A DNA stretch of 33,978 nucleotides from IMG/VR virus record IMGVR_UViG_3300042549_002645, positions 1-33,978 of that record. The stretch is one strand, 5' to 3'. Below are positions 14,341-20,943 of this stretch, in pieces. The notes beneath the pieces were generated by a model. It was not told where the DNA came from. It did not search any database and worked only from the letters and a program-made list of their open reading frames with translations. The position numbers were made by a program, and so were the translations under genes. Position 1 is the first letter of the stretch. Every line of letters begins with the position of its first letter. This stretch comes from a virus.

Positions 14341-15067
14341 AGAATTACCATATTTTAAATTCTTTTGCTCCGAATGGAGTGATGGAGATATAACTTTAGA
14401 ATCATACGAAATTCAAGGTTTATTTATAAATATTTGCTCTTATTATTGGAGTAATAATTGCGAAATGACTATTATTAAGCTAAAAAAGAAGTTTAAAGGC
14501 AACGATAATTTAATTAATGAGCTTATAGATTCTGAAATAATAAAAATAGTTTATGACAATGTTTATATTAACTTTTTAGATGAGCAACTAATTGAGAGAG
14601 AGGATAGTTCTGTTAAGAAAAGTTTAGCTGGTAAAGCATCAGCAGAGGCAAGAAGATTAGCAAAATTAGAACAACAAGTCAACACAAGTTCAACAGAAAG
14701 TCAACAGGTGTTAAATTCCTGTTCAACAGAAAGTCAACTATTAAGAGAAGAGAAGAGAAGAGAAGAGAAGATAAAAGATATTAACCTATCGGTTAATTGG
14801 GACGCACTTCTTTCTCAATTCAATTTAATAACAGGAAAGAAAATAAGAGTTATTGATGACAAAACTAAAAGACAAGTTAATGCAAGGTTAAAAGATGGCT
14901 ATTCTAAACAAGATATTGTTAACGCTATTACTAATTGTTTTAATGATGACTATCACAAAGAGAATCCGCATTACCTTACTTTAGAATTTATCACAAGGTC
15001 AGACAAAATGCAAAAGTACTCTCAGGAAATTATAAAGCCAAAAGCTAAACAACAAGACCGACTATGA
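14333..15067 (+). CDS. Replication initiator (DUF4373-like N-terminus)
   Basis: 244 residues. The N-terminal winged-helix-type domain begins KELPYFKFFCSEWSDGDITL and contains ESYEIQGLFINICSYYW, the usual opening of Lin1244/DUF4373 and DUF1376-like replication proteins. A Ser/Thr/Gln linker follows with two repeats of STESQ, then a run of LREEKRREEK, then a C-terminal domain (about 155-235) like those on phage replisome organisers. It probably recognises the origin and loads the helicase, as O-type initiators do. The linker DNA contains direct repeats (see separate entry). It is followed by an ATGA overlap with the next gene. Confidence 0.78.
   Translation: MAKELPYFKFFCSEWSDGDITLESYEIQGLFINICSYYWSNNCEMTIIKLKKKFKGNDNLINELIDSEIIKIVYDNVYINFLDEQLIEREDSSVKKSLAGKASAEARRLAKLEQQVNTSSTESQQVLNSCSTESQLLREEKRREEKIKDINLSVNWDALLSQFNLITGKKIRVIDDKTKRQVNARLKDGYSKQDIVNAITNCFNDDYHKENPHYLTLEFITRSDKMQKYSQEIIKPKAKQQDRL
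14678..14770 (+). repeat. Iteron-like repeats and pentamer repeat inside the initiator gene (candidate origin)
   Basis: GTTCAACAGAAAGTCAAC occurs exactly twice (14688-14705 and 14721-14738, 33 bases apart), with a fifth GT(T)CAAC unit at 14678. Between the copies an ACAGG/CCTGT inverted repeat occurs. Then the 5-bp unit AGAGA repeats about five times (14743-14770), purine-only on this strand. An origin with iterons and an A-rich side inside an initiator gene is the known layout of phage lambda. The origin call here is inference. Confidence 0.55.
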
Positions 15068-15576
15068 GTAAACCAAATTTAAAAAAGTCTTTTGAATGGT
15101 TGTTTGAAAGATTTACAAAGGATAATTTAAAACCTTGTCAATTTGATTTGGATTGTTTAGTAAGCATTGCAGAAAAAACAAATGAAATAAATAAAGAAGC
15201 GTTTCAGGAAAATACTATTTTTGCAAAAATGTATGTTTATTGCTTAATGCATGAATTAGAATTTTATAAGGATATTAATTTTGCCACTAAAAAATTGAAT
15301 GAAGTTTTAGATTCTCCTTTAGAAAAAACTTGCGACGACTTTTTAAATAGATTAAATCATTTGGAATTAAATAAATATTTACATTCAATCGGAATTAATA
15401 CAGACCACTTAAAACAATTGACAGAAAAAGAAGAAATAAAACAGGGCGTTTTAATGAATGAAAATAAAAAAACTATACAAACATATGTTTTAGGTAAATT
15501 CACAAAGGAAAACGTATTTAAATCGCTAAATAATGCAATTACAAACTGTATTATTAATTTCAAAAACAAAAACTAA
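15064..15576 (+). CDS. Hypothetical replication-module protein
   Basis: 170 residues, unrecognised. It is helical, with FEWLFERFTKDNLKPCQFDL at the start and a Cys/His-poor body, and no membrane segment. Its position between the initiator (ATGA overlap) and the ATPase suggests a helicase loader or partner, but no motif shows this. Confidence 0.65.
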   Translation: MSKPNLKKSFEWLFERFTKDNLKPCQFDLDCLVSIAEKTNEINKEAFQENTIFAKMYVYCLMHELEFYKDINFATKKLNEVLDSPLEKTCDDFLNRLNHLELNKYLHSIGINTDHLKQLTEKEEIKQGVLMNENKKTIQTYVLGKFTKENVFKSLNNAITNCIINFKNKN

Positions 15577-15584
15577 AAGATAAA

Positions 15585-16466
15585 ATGGAAATTAACATAC
15601 CAAAAATAGAAATAGGTAAACAAAACGAAATAATAAAAGGCATAGATTTTTTAGATATTTTTAAAAATAGTTATGTAGACCCATCGGAAGAAATTAAACC
15701 GCAACCAGTTGCAATAAGTATTGGAAGTTCTGAATATAAAGGCACTAATTATCCTATTCCTTTCGGCTCTTATGGAGATTTTTCTTGTATAGTAGGAGCG
15801 TCAAAAAGTAGAAAAACATTTTTTAAATCTATGATTGAGGCGGCTTATATTGGAGGTTCTTCTAATATTTACAATCCTTCAATTAAAGGGCATAATACTA
15901 AAGACAAATTGATAATATCAATTGATACTGAACAATCAAAGCACCACACTCAAAGAGTAGTTAGGCGTGTTTTAGACTTAGTAGGTTCTAACTACGATTT
16001 ATACAAAACATTTTCTTTGCGTACATATTCCCCTAAAGAGCGTTTTGATTTCATTAATTGGTTGGTTTATGAAAGTGATTATAAAAAAGATATTGGATTG
16101 ATGTCTATTGATGGTTATGTAGACTTGGTAACTGATTTTAATAGTTTAGAACAGGCTACAGGATTAACCGAAAAGCTACTTGAATGGACTGCAAGAAAAG
16201 AAGTAAAAGAGCAAATGCATATCACTGGAATTTTGCACAAAAATTTTGGTACTGCTAAACCTGTAGGCCACGTTGGATCAAGTGTTTTAAAGAAAGCTGA
16301 AACAGTTGTATTTATAGACAAAGAAGAAGAAATTTCTAATGTAAAATGCGAGTATAGTCGTAACATGGAATTTAAGCCGTTAATGTTTGGAATAAATAAA
16401 GATTGGTTGCCGTACGAAATTGAACAGGGAGTAGTAGTTAATAATAAAAAAGAACCCGTATTCTAA
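15585..16466 (+). CDS. RecA-fold ATPase / RepA-like helicase
   Basis: 293 residues. The Walker A region is FSCIVGASKSRKTFFKSMI, where the usual Gly before Lys is replaced by Arg (SRKT). Similar forms occur in this Bacteroidota phage family. Walker B-like strands are KLIISIDTEQSKHH and IGLMSIDGYVDL. The later block HITGILHKNFGTAKPVGHVGSS fits the motif 3/4 region of AAA_25/RepA-type hexameric ATPases. It probably unwinds DNA at the fork. It shares its last base with the RusA gene. Confidence 0.75.
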   Translation: MEINIPKIEIGKQNEIIKGIDFLDIFKNSYVDPSEEIKPQPVAISIGSSEYKGTNYPIPFGSYGDFSCIVGASKSRKTFFKSMIEAAYIGGSSNIYNPSIKGHNTKDKLIISIDTEQSKHHTQRVVRRVLDLVGSNYDLYKTFSLRTYSPKERFDFINWLVYESDYKKDIGLMSIDGYVDLVTDFNSLEQATGLTEKLLEWTARKEVKEQMHITGILHKNFGTAKPVGHVGSSVLKKAETVVFIDKEEEISNVKCEYSRNMEFKPLMFGINKDWLPYEIEQGVVVNNKKEPVF

Positions 16467-16792
16467 TGGAAATAAAACTACAGATTAAACCGATGTCGAT
16501 TAATGCTGCTTTTAAAGGTCGAAAGTTTAGAACGCAGGAATACGATATTTTTATTATAAAGTGTTTACGTTTACTTCCTGATAAAATAGAAATACCAAAT
16601 AAAGACCATATTAAATTGGCTTTAGAGTTCGGCTTTAGTTCTAAAGCAAGTGATATTGATAATTGCGTTAAAACTTTCATAGATTGCCTGGTTAAAAAGT
16701 ATAAAGTAGATGACCGATTTATATACGAACTTCACACGTTTAAAACCATAGTAAAAAAAGGCGATGAGTTTATAAGGTTTAAAATATACTAA
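16466..16792 (+). CDS. RusA-family Holliday junction resolvase
   Basis: 108 residues. It cleaves four-way DNA junctions, needed after recombination and before packaging. The core SKASDIDNCVKTFIDCLVKKY has the conserved acidic residues of RusA (D..DN..K...D.L), and the KPMSINAAFKGRKFRT block near the start is also typical. The length is normal for RusA. The start is TAATG, one base shared with the upstream stop. Confidence 0.88.
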   Translation: MEIKLQIKPMSINAAFKGRKFRTQEYDIFIIKCLRLLPDKIEIPNKDHIKLALEFGFSSKASDIDNCVKTFIDCLVKKYKVDDRFIYELHTFKTIVKKGDEFIRFKIY

Positions 16793-16793
16793 A

Positions 16794-17000
16794 ATGAAAT
16801 TAGCGGATAAAATAGAATTATTTAAAAAGAACAATCCTGACAGATTAGAACATACCTTTAAAAATGGGTTAATCTTTAAAGGATTAGGAAAACAAAAAGT
16901 ATATTGGTTTATTGATAGCATTTATAAAGATGCTGTAAATGAATGGGTTAGTGATAAAACAAAAAATAATGTATCTTTTTTAGAAAAAATATTGAAATAA
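16794..17000 (+). CDS. Hypothetical protein
   Basis: 68 residues, unrecognised, starting 1 base after the resolvase stop. It is Lys-rich, with KLADKIELFKKNNPDRLEHT and a Trp/Phe core. It is the last gene of the replication operon before a promoter at about 17.0 kb. Confidence 0.6.
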   Translation: MKLADKIELFKKNNPDRLEHTFKNGLIFKGLGKQKVYWFIDSIYKDAVNEWVSDKTKNNVSFLEKILK

Positions 17001-17002
17001 AT

Positions 17003-17033
17003 TTTGTAATAATAAAACATGACTATATATTTG
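17003..17033 (+). promoter_or_regulatory. Promoter for the small-gene cluster
   Basis: -33 TTTG (17003-17006), 19-base spacer, -7 TATATTTG (17026-17033). It lacks the palindromic operator of the three early promoters. A 6-bp AGATAA/TTATCT hairpin lies at the expected RNA 5' end. Confidence 0.75.
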
Positions 17034-17078
17034 TACTCAGATAACAACAACGAAGTTTTTATCTTAATATTTTTAATT

Positions 17079-17267
17079 ATGACACCAAAAGAAAAAGCAA
17101 AAGAGTTATTTAAAAAAATATATTTGTCAGATGGTAAAGTTTGGCAAGAAACGGCAAAGCAATGTTGTTTAATGGTAGTAGATGAGATTGTTGAATTACA
17201 AAAATTTGATTTTGGTTTTGATTCAAATTACTGGAAAGAAGTTAAACAGGAAATAAATAATATTTAA
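17079..17267 (+). CDS. EKAKEL-family small protein, paralogue 2
   Basis: 62 residues. The pattern TPKEKAKELFKK, TAKQCCLMVVDEI, YWKEVKQEI aligns end to end with the proteins at 6685 and 17565. The start at 17079 matches the paralogues; an upstream in-frame ATG would add a hydrophobic extension not found in them. First gene of the small-gene cluster. Function unknown. Confidence 0.78.
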   Translation: MTPKEKAKELFKKIYLSDGKVWQETAKQCCLMVVDEIVELQKFDFGFDSNYWKEVKQEINNI

Positions 17268-17277
17268 AAAAACAATT

Positions 17278-17367
17278 ATGATAGCAAAATTTTTCCAGCA
17301 AAAAAAGTATCAATATTACTTTTGCGTAGTAGTAGCAGTATGGTTTTTAACTCAATTTTTAAGATAA
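17278..17367 (+). CDS. Very small membrane protein
   Basis: 29 residues: a basic, Gln-rich start, then a hydrophobic segment YYFCVVVAVWFLTQFL. This is one possible membrane helix. It sits in tight line between two EKAKEL-type genes. Small and unconfirmed. Confidence 0.4.
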   Translation: MIAKFFQQKKYQYYFCVVVAVWFLTQFLR

Positions 17368-17373
17368 ATAATT

Positions 17374-17568
17374 ATGAAAACAGCAATAGAATTTGTAGAC
17401 CAATTTGCAACTTATGACACTTACGAAGCGGTAAGAGATTCAAAGAAGTTCGCATTAAGAGCAATAGACGAAATAATAACAGCTTTAGAAAACCACGAAT
17501 GGCAGAATAAAGAAATTATTATGGAATATAAAAAATTACAAAACGAGATAATAAAATTAGAATTATGA
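17374..17568 (+). CDS. Small protein, divergent EKAKEL relative
   Basis: 64 residues. It keeps the middle and final blocks of the family (SKKFALRAIDEIITALE and YKKLQNEIIKL) but not the EKAKEL start, so it is probably a drifted paralogue. The stop overlaps the next start by 4 bases (ATGA). Function unknown. Confidence 0.65.
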   Translation: MKTAIEFVDQFATYDTYEAVRDSKKFALRAIDEIITALENHEWQNKEIIMEYKKLQNEIIKLEL

Positions 17569-17756
17569 AAACACCACAGGAAAAAGCTAAAGAGTTATTT
17601 AGAAAAGTATATTTATTAGATCATAAAATTTGGCAAGATACTGCAAAACAAATAGCACTTATAATGGTTGATGAAATGATAAACGAGTTTGATTCATTAG
17701 AACATTATAGAATCGATTATTGGTATGAAGTAAAAGAAGAAATAAATAAATTATAA
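17565..17756 (+). CDS. EKAKEL-family small protein, paralogue 3
   Basis: 63 residues. TPQEKAKELFRKVYLLDHKI is nearly the same as in the copy at 17079, followed by TAKQIALIMVDEM and YWYEVKEEI. The two copies are separated by the divergent relative and the 29-residue membrane protein, suggesting a local duplication. Function unknown. Confidence 0.78.
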   Translation: MKTPQEKAKELFRKVYLLDHKIWQDTAKQIALIMVDEMINEFDSLEHYRIDYWYEVKEEINKL

Positions 17757-17760
17757 CACT

Positions 17761-18237
17761 ATGACACTACAAGAAATTAAAGACTTATTTAAAGTCGATT
17801 TAACAGAGAAAAACAGAAAACCGCACTTAGTTTATCTTAGAGGTCATTATATCGATAAGGAGTACAAAAAAGGGCGTACATATCTATCGATTTGCAATGA
17901 ATTAAAATGCAACCACGCTACAGGATATCATTATACAAAAGTTAAAAAATTCTATATTAACATAAAAGAATATAATGAAATGAAAATAGTATTTGACACT
18001 AAAAATGTAGATCTGTTTAATGAGATTGATTTTAGACTTAAAAATAAAAAGTATATTTATTACGATAACTTTGATAAAAAGCCAAAGAAAAAGGACAAGA
18101 TGCCGGAAGTAAGATGGCATTATTTAAGGATCATTGAAGCATTAAGAAAAGATAATAAAAATCAACTTTGGGATAAAGAAATGAAGTTATTTACTAAAAA
18201 GGATTATAAAGTTTTGGAAGCTTTGGAAAATAAATAA
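17761..18237 (+). CDS. Hypothetical basic protein
   Basis: 158 residues, very Lys/Tyr rich. YLSICNELKCNHATGYHYTKVKKFY (about 47-71) could be a helix-turn-helix, but this is weak. The linker FDKKPKKKDK is strongly basic. It may bind nucleic acid; I do not recognise the family. Last of the four-gene run after promoter 17.0 kb. Confidence 0.65.
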   Translation: MTLQEIKDLFKVDLTEKNRKPHLVYLRGHYIDKEYKKGRTYLSICNELKCNHATGYHYTKVKKFYINIKEYNEMKIVFDTKNVDLFNEIDFRLKNKKYIYYDNFDKKPKKKDKMPEVRWHYLRIIEALRKDNKNQLWDKEMKLFTKKDYKVLEALENK

Positions 18238-18262
18238 TTTTAATTTACATTATTTTTACATA

Positions 18263-18279
18263 ACGGCGATTAACGCCGT
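18263..18279. other. Short GC-rich hairpin
   Basis: ACGGCG, loop ATTAA, CGCCGT. A 6-bp stem in an otherwise AT-only gap (18238-18302), followed by AATAACTT, not by a T-run. It may be a weak terminator or processing site. Confidence 0.45.
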
Positions 18280-18302
18280 AATAACTTAAAAATTTAAATA
18301 AA

Positions 18303-18482
18303 ATGACAAAACAAAAACAACATCTTATTGATATGATTAAAGCTGATGAAGAGTTAGGGTTGTATGAAGAACCTACAAAAATAGAACGGATTGAAGTAGT
18401 AATTAAGTATTACTACGATAGGGGAACAAATCGAGAAAGAGTAAATCAAATAAAAAGAAAACTATTAAAAAATGGAAAATAA
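18303..18482 (+). CDS. Small hypothetical protein
   Basis: 59 residues, charged: MTKQKQHLIDMIKADEELGL, then PTKIERIEVVIKYYYDRG and a basic end. Probably helical. It overlaps the next small gene by 11 bases. No known family. Confidence 0.55.
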   Translation: MTKQKQHLIDMIKADEELGLYEEPTKIERIEVVIKYYYDRGTNRERVNQIKRKLLKNGK

Positions 18483-18573
18483 AATTAAATTTAACGAATG
18501 GATGCAAAAGATAAAAAACATTTATTTTGCTGATAATGAACAAATGTGTGAAGCATATCAAAGAATAAAATAA
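18472..18573 (+). CDS. Very small hypothetical protein
   Basis: 33 residues. FNEWMQKIKNIYFADNEQM suggests one amphipathic helix. Kept because it is tightly packed between two other small genes in the same strand; could be spurious. Confidence 0.35.
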   Translation: MENKIKFNEWMQKIKNIYFADNEQMCEAYQRIK

Positions 18574-18574
18574 A

Positions 18575-18751
18575 ATGAGAATAGTTTTTGAAACAGACGA
18601 AAGAAAAGTTACAGTCCGAACTCCTGATGATGACTTGGATATAAGCGAATTAATGCAGATTATTTATGATTCGTTAAAAGGTTTGACTTTTAGTGATACT
18701 ACAATTTTAAACGGATTAAAAGAATTAATAGAAACAATAGAAGAAAAATGA
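18575..18751 (+). CDS. Small hypothetical protein (common Bacteroidota phage type)
   Basis: 58 residues. RIVFETDERKVTVRTPDDDL followed by the ELMQIIYDSLKGL helix is a pattern I have met in other Bacteroidota phage genomes, without assigned function. A beta-beta-helix arrangement is likely. Its stop overlaps the next ATG (ATGA). Confidence 0.6.
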   Translation: MRIVFETDERKVTVRTPDDDLDISELMQIIYDSLKGLTFSDTTILNGLKELIETIEEK

Positions 18752-18888
18752 GAATAATCTGTAACTTATTTATATTAAATTTGTTACGGATTAAAAATAA
18801 AGTTATGATAGAATTTGCAACAGGAATCACAATAGGGTTTATAATTGGTATATTTTTTGTGTTAGCTATTAGCTTAATTAGAAAATAA
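18748..18888 (+). CDS. Small membrane protein
   Basis: 46 residues from the ATGA start, or 27 residues from an internal ATG at 18805. The C-terminal half is one membrane helix (FATGITIGFIIGIFFVLAIS) ending in IRK. The upstream DNA contains a possible -7 box (TAAATTTG) with a GTAAC/GTTAC inverted repeat, so the shorter form behind its own promoter is possible. Confidence 0.5.
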   Translation: MRIICNLFILNLLRIKNKVMIEFATGITIGFIIGIFFVLAISLIRK

Positions 18889-18928
18889 TTTTGTATGTTT
18901 GATATCTAAATAATATCAATTTAAAATA

Positions 18929-19099
18929 ATGAGTGAAATAGAAGAAATAAGACAAGAATTTAGATGTATAGATGATACATTAAATAAAGTAAGAATTTAT
19001 ATGTCTGATTTAGGAGAGGAAATTTACAATCAAAGGCAATTATTAGAACAACAAAATGAAACAATACAATATTTAATTCAAGTTATAATTAATAAATAA
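18929..19099 (+). CDS. Small coiled-coil-like protein
   Basis: 56 residues, Glu/Gln rich: IEEIRQEFRCIDDTLNK, EEIYNQRQLLEQQNETIQ. Heptad-like spacing suggests a short coiled coil. It is preceded by an AT-rich gap with TATGTTTG (possible -7) and followed at once by the ribbon-helix-helix gene. Confidence 0.55.
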   Translation: MSEIEEIRQEFRCIDDTLNKVRIYMSDLGEEIYNQRQLLEQQNETIQYLIQVIINK

Positions 19100-19102
19100 A
19101 AT

Positions 19103-19414
19103 ATGAAAAAAGATGTAATAATATTTAGGGTAAATCCAGAGTTAAAAAATGAATTAAAGAAAAAAGCGAAAAATGAAAATAGAAGTCTTAATAATTATTT
19201 AGAAAATCTATTGTCAAAACAACTGCCTAATGTTGATAATAAAGAAAATCTATTTCCTATTTATTATAGAGGAAAAAATTATTATAAAGAAGATTGTGAT
19301 GAAACATTTTTATCTATTTATGACGATATGCGTATTTTAAATACAGATAAAGGAATATACATTTCAGGTGGAGAATCAATTTATCCTGATGGAGAAATTA
19401 ACGAATATTTTTAA
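19103..19414 (+). CDS. Ribbon-helix-helix (Arc-like) protein with extension
   Basis: 103 residues. VIIFRVNPELKNELKKKA followed by RSLNNYLENLLSK is the strand-helix-helix order of Arc/MetJ DNA-binding proteins (about residues 5-40). The C-terminal 60 residues (YYRGKNYYKEDCDETFLSIY and on) are a separate, unrecognised domain. RHH proteins bind palindromes as dimers, so this is a possible regulator in this genome. It is followed by a second, shorter RHH gene. Confidence 0.75.
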   Translation: MKKDVIIFRVNPELKNELKKKAKNENRSLNNYLENLLSKQLPNVDNKENLFPIYYRGKNYYKEDCDETFLSIYDDMRILNTDKGIYISGGESIYPDGEINEYF

Positions 19415-19421
19415 ATAAATT

Positions 19422-19553
19422 ATGAAAACAAAACCAAAACAAGTTCCGTTAAGAATCAGTATTGAATTATACGAAAAAATAAAAGCTAACGCAGAAAAAG
19501 AGCAAAGGTCTTTTAATAATTATTTAGTAAACTTATTAACAAAGCATACTTAA
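19422..19553 (+). CDS. Ribbon-helix-helix (Arc-like) small protein
   Basis: 43 residues: QVPLRISIELYEKIKANAEK then RSFNNYLVNLLTK. It consists of a bare RHH domain (PLRIS strand, two helices) close to that of the gene before it. Probably a DNA-binding dimer; target unknown. It lies directly before the sigma factor gene. Confidence 0.75.
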   Translation: MKTKPKQVPLRISIELYEKIKANAEKEQRSFNNYLVNLLTKHT

Positions 19554-19565
19554 ATTATTTTTTCA

Positions 19566-19573
19566 TATATTTG
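19566..19573 (+). promoter_or_regulatory. Candidate -7 box at the sigma factor start
   Basis: TATATTTG lies only 4 bases before the ATG of the sigma gene. If used, the mRNA would start at or near the ATG (leaderless). The -33 box is weak. Confidence 0.4.
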
Positions 19574-19577
19574 ATGT

Positions 19578-20033
19578 ATGATTGAAAAGTTAGCACAACA
19601 TCACGACGAATGGGTAAAGTTTGCATTAAAGATTTGCGGAAATCGTGATGACGCTAACGACCTTGTACAGGAAATGTATTTAAAAATGCACGATAGCCAA
19701 AAGGAAGTAAATAATTCTTATATCTATTGCGTTATTAAAAATCTTTATCTCGACCAATACCGAAAGAATAAGGTAAAAGAAAAAACGGTATACTACCAAG
19801 AAGAATATACAGAACAAAACGAAGAAATTGATTTCACTGCAGCCTACGAGGAATCACTAAAAGAACTAAAGACCTATAAGCAATTGATTGTAAACTTTTC
19901 AACTAAAGAAGGAGTTAACAACTTCGCAAGACAAAGTGGAATATCTAAAGCCACAATTATAAGAATAAGAAACGAATTTAAAAAGATACTATGTCAGAAA
20001 GTAAAGGACTTGGAGATTCAATCGCAAAGATAA
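19578..20033 (+). CDS. Phage ECF-like RNA polymerase sigma factor
   Basis: 151 residues. The sigma region 2 core is seen in ALKICGNRDDANDLVQEMYL and VIKNLYLDQYRKN (about 16-65). A region 4-like HTH near the end is NFARQSGISKATIIRIRNEF. The length fits small phage sigma factors of the ECF class. It lies at the junction between early small genes and the terminase/virion genes, so a late-gene switch is the natural role. The next gene starts inside its end, overlapping by 43 bases. Target promoters are unknown. Confidence 0.8.
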   Translation: MIEKLAQHHDEWVKFALKICGNRDDANDLVQEMYLKMHDSQKEVNNSYIYCVIKNLYLDQYRKNKVKEKTVYYQEEYTEQNEEIDFTAAYEESLKELKTYKQLIVNFSTKEGVNNFARQSGISKATIIRIRNEFKKILCQKVKDLEIQSQR

Positions 20034-20296
20034 CTAAAGCAGTCGGAATAAAGCCTTGCAAGAGTTGTGAGAAACGGAAGAATATTTTGAATAAGTTATT
20101 TCCGTTTAAGAGTGTTAACGTCTTAAATGATGCTCAAATGAAGTTATTAGCTAAATTAGATAGTTTATCCGATACAGAAATAATTGAAATTTATAATAAT
20201 GTTTTCAATACCAATTTGGCTATTGATACGTTTAATATAAATATACGTAATGCGGTTATAAATGATTTAAATAGTTTGTATGCCAATTCCAAATAA
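19991..20296 (+). CDS. Hypothetical protein (terminase-adjacent, CxxC)
   Basis: 101 residues. GLGDSIAKITKAVGIKPCKS with CEKRKNILNKLFPF is a pattern seen beside terminase genes in many Bacteroidota phages, often with two to three Cys (here C, C). The Cys pair suggests metal or a small zinc knuckle. The rest is polar and helical. It overlaps the sigma gene by 43 bases and the next small gene by 17. Function unknown. Confidence 0.65.
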   Translation: MSESKGLGDSIAKITKAVGIKPCKSCEKRKNILNKLFPFKSVNVLNDAQMKLLAKLDSLSDTEIIEIYNNVFNTNLAIDTFNINIRNAVINDLNSLYANSK

Positions 20297-20411
20297 AAGA
20301 ACATCAAAAAGCATAAACAAACTTCTTTTAAAATATATGGAAAAGATAAAAGAAGATATTCCTAACGAAAAGCAAAGATTTGATTTTTGCGTAAAACAAT
20401 TAACAAAATGA
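20280..20411 (+). CDS. Very small basic protein
   Basis: 43 residues: IPNKRTSKSINKLLLKYMEK then DIPNEKQRFDF. It is basic and helical, coupled to the lipoprotein gene by ATGA. Unrecognised. Confidence 0.5.
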   Translation: MPIPNKRTSKSINKLLLKYMEKIKEDIPNEKQRFDFCVKQLTK

Positions 20412-20638
20412 AAAAATATATTTTAATATTATTAGCGGTTATAGTTTCGAGTTGTACATTAAGCAAAGAAGATGAATTGCCTAAAGATTGTGGATGTAAT
20501 AGAATAGTAGAAGTAAGTTCTTTTTATATGCCTGATAGAAGCGTTTTCGGAACATTTGTAACAATTAACGATTGTACTGGAGTGCAAAGAAATTACCAAT
20601 GGCAAAATAATAAACCACAAAAAGGTAGTTGTTATTAA
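20408..20638 (+). CDS. Phage-encoded lipoprotein
   Basis: 76 residues. A signal peptide KKYILILLAVIVSSC ends in a lipobox (VSSC), so Cys at position 16 would be lipidated and the protein anchored at the envelope. The mature part has five more Cys (CGC, NDC, GSC and others), suggesting disulfides and an extracytoplasmic site. The ATG at 20408 is chosen because the signal peptide begins there and because it overlaps the preceding stop (ATGA). Phage lipoproteins may block superinfection; here that is inference. Confidence 0.75.
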   Translation: MKKYILILLAVIVSSCTLSKEDELPKDCGCNRIVEVSSFYMPDRSVFGTFVTINDCTGVQRNYQWQNNKPQKGSCY

Positions 20639-20661
20639 TTGGACTCAATTTATTTCAATTT

Positions 20662-20943
20662 ATGGAAGATAAAAGAAAAAATAATGGCGGTCATTCTAAC
20701 GGTGGTCGTAAAAGTAAAGCAGAAGAACAAAATTTAATTGAGAAGCTAAGCCCTTTAGAGGACTTGGCTTTTACTGCTTTAACTAATGCAATAAAAGATA
20801 ATAGAGATTGGGCGGTTAAAATGTATTTCGAGTATATGTATGGTAAGCCTAAACAACAAACTGACATAACTACAATGGGAGAGAAAATCCAAAACGTTAT
20901 TAATTTAGGTACAGGAATCAATCCAAATGAAACTATTAGTTAA
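20662..20943 (+). CDS. Terminase small subunit-like protein
   Basis: 93 residues from the ATG at 20662 (an earlier in-frame ATG adds unlikely residues). KNNGGHSNGGRKSKAEE at the start and ALTNAIKDNRDWAVKMYFEY then YGKPKQQTD resemble the small terminases of this phylum, which recognise phage DNA for packaging. It overlaps the large subunit by 17 bases. No clear HTH is seen, so the call rests on pattern and position. Confidence 0.75.
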   Translation: MEDKRKNNGGHSNGGRKSKAEEQNLIEKLSPLEDLAFTALTNAIKDNRDWAVKMYFEYMYGKPKQQTDITTMGEKIQNVINLGTGINPNETIS

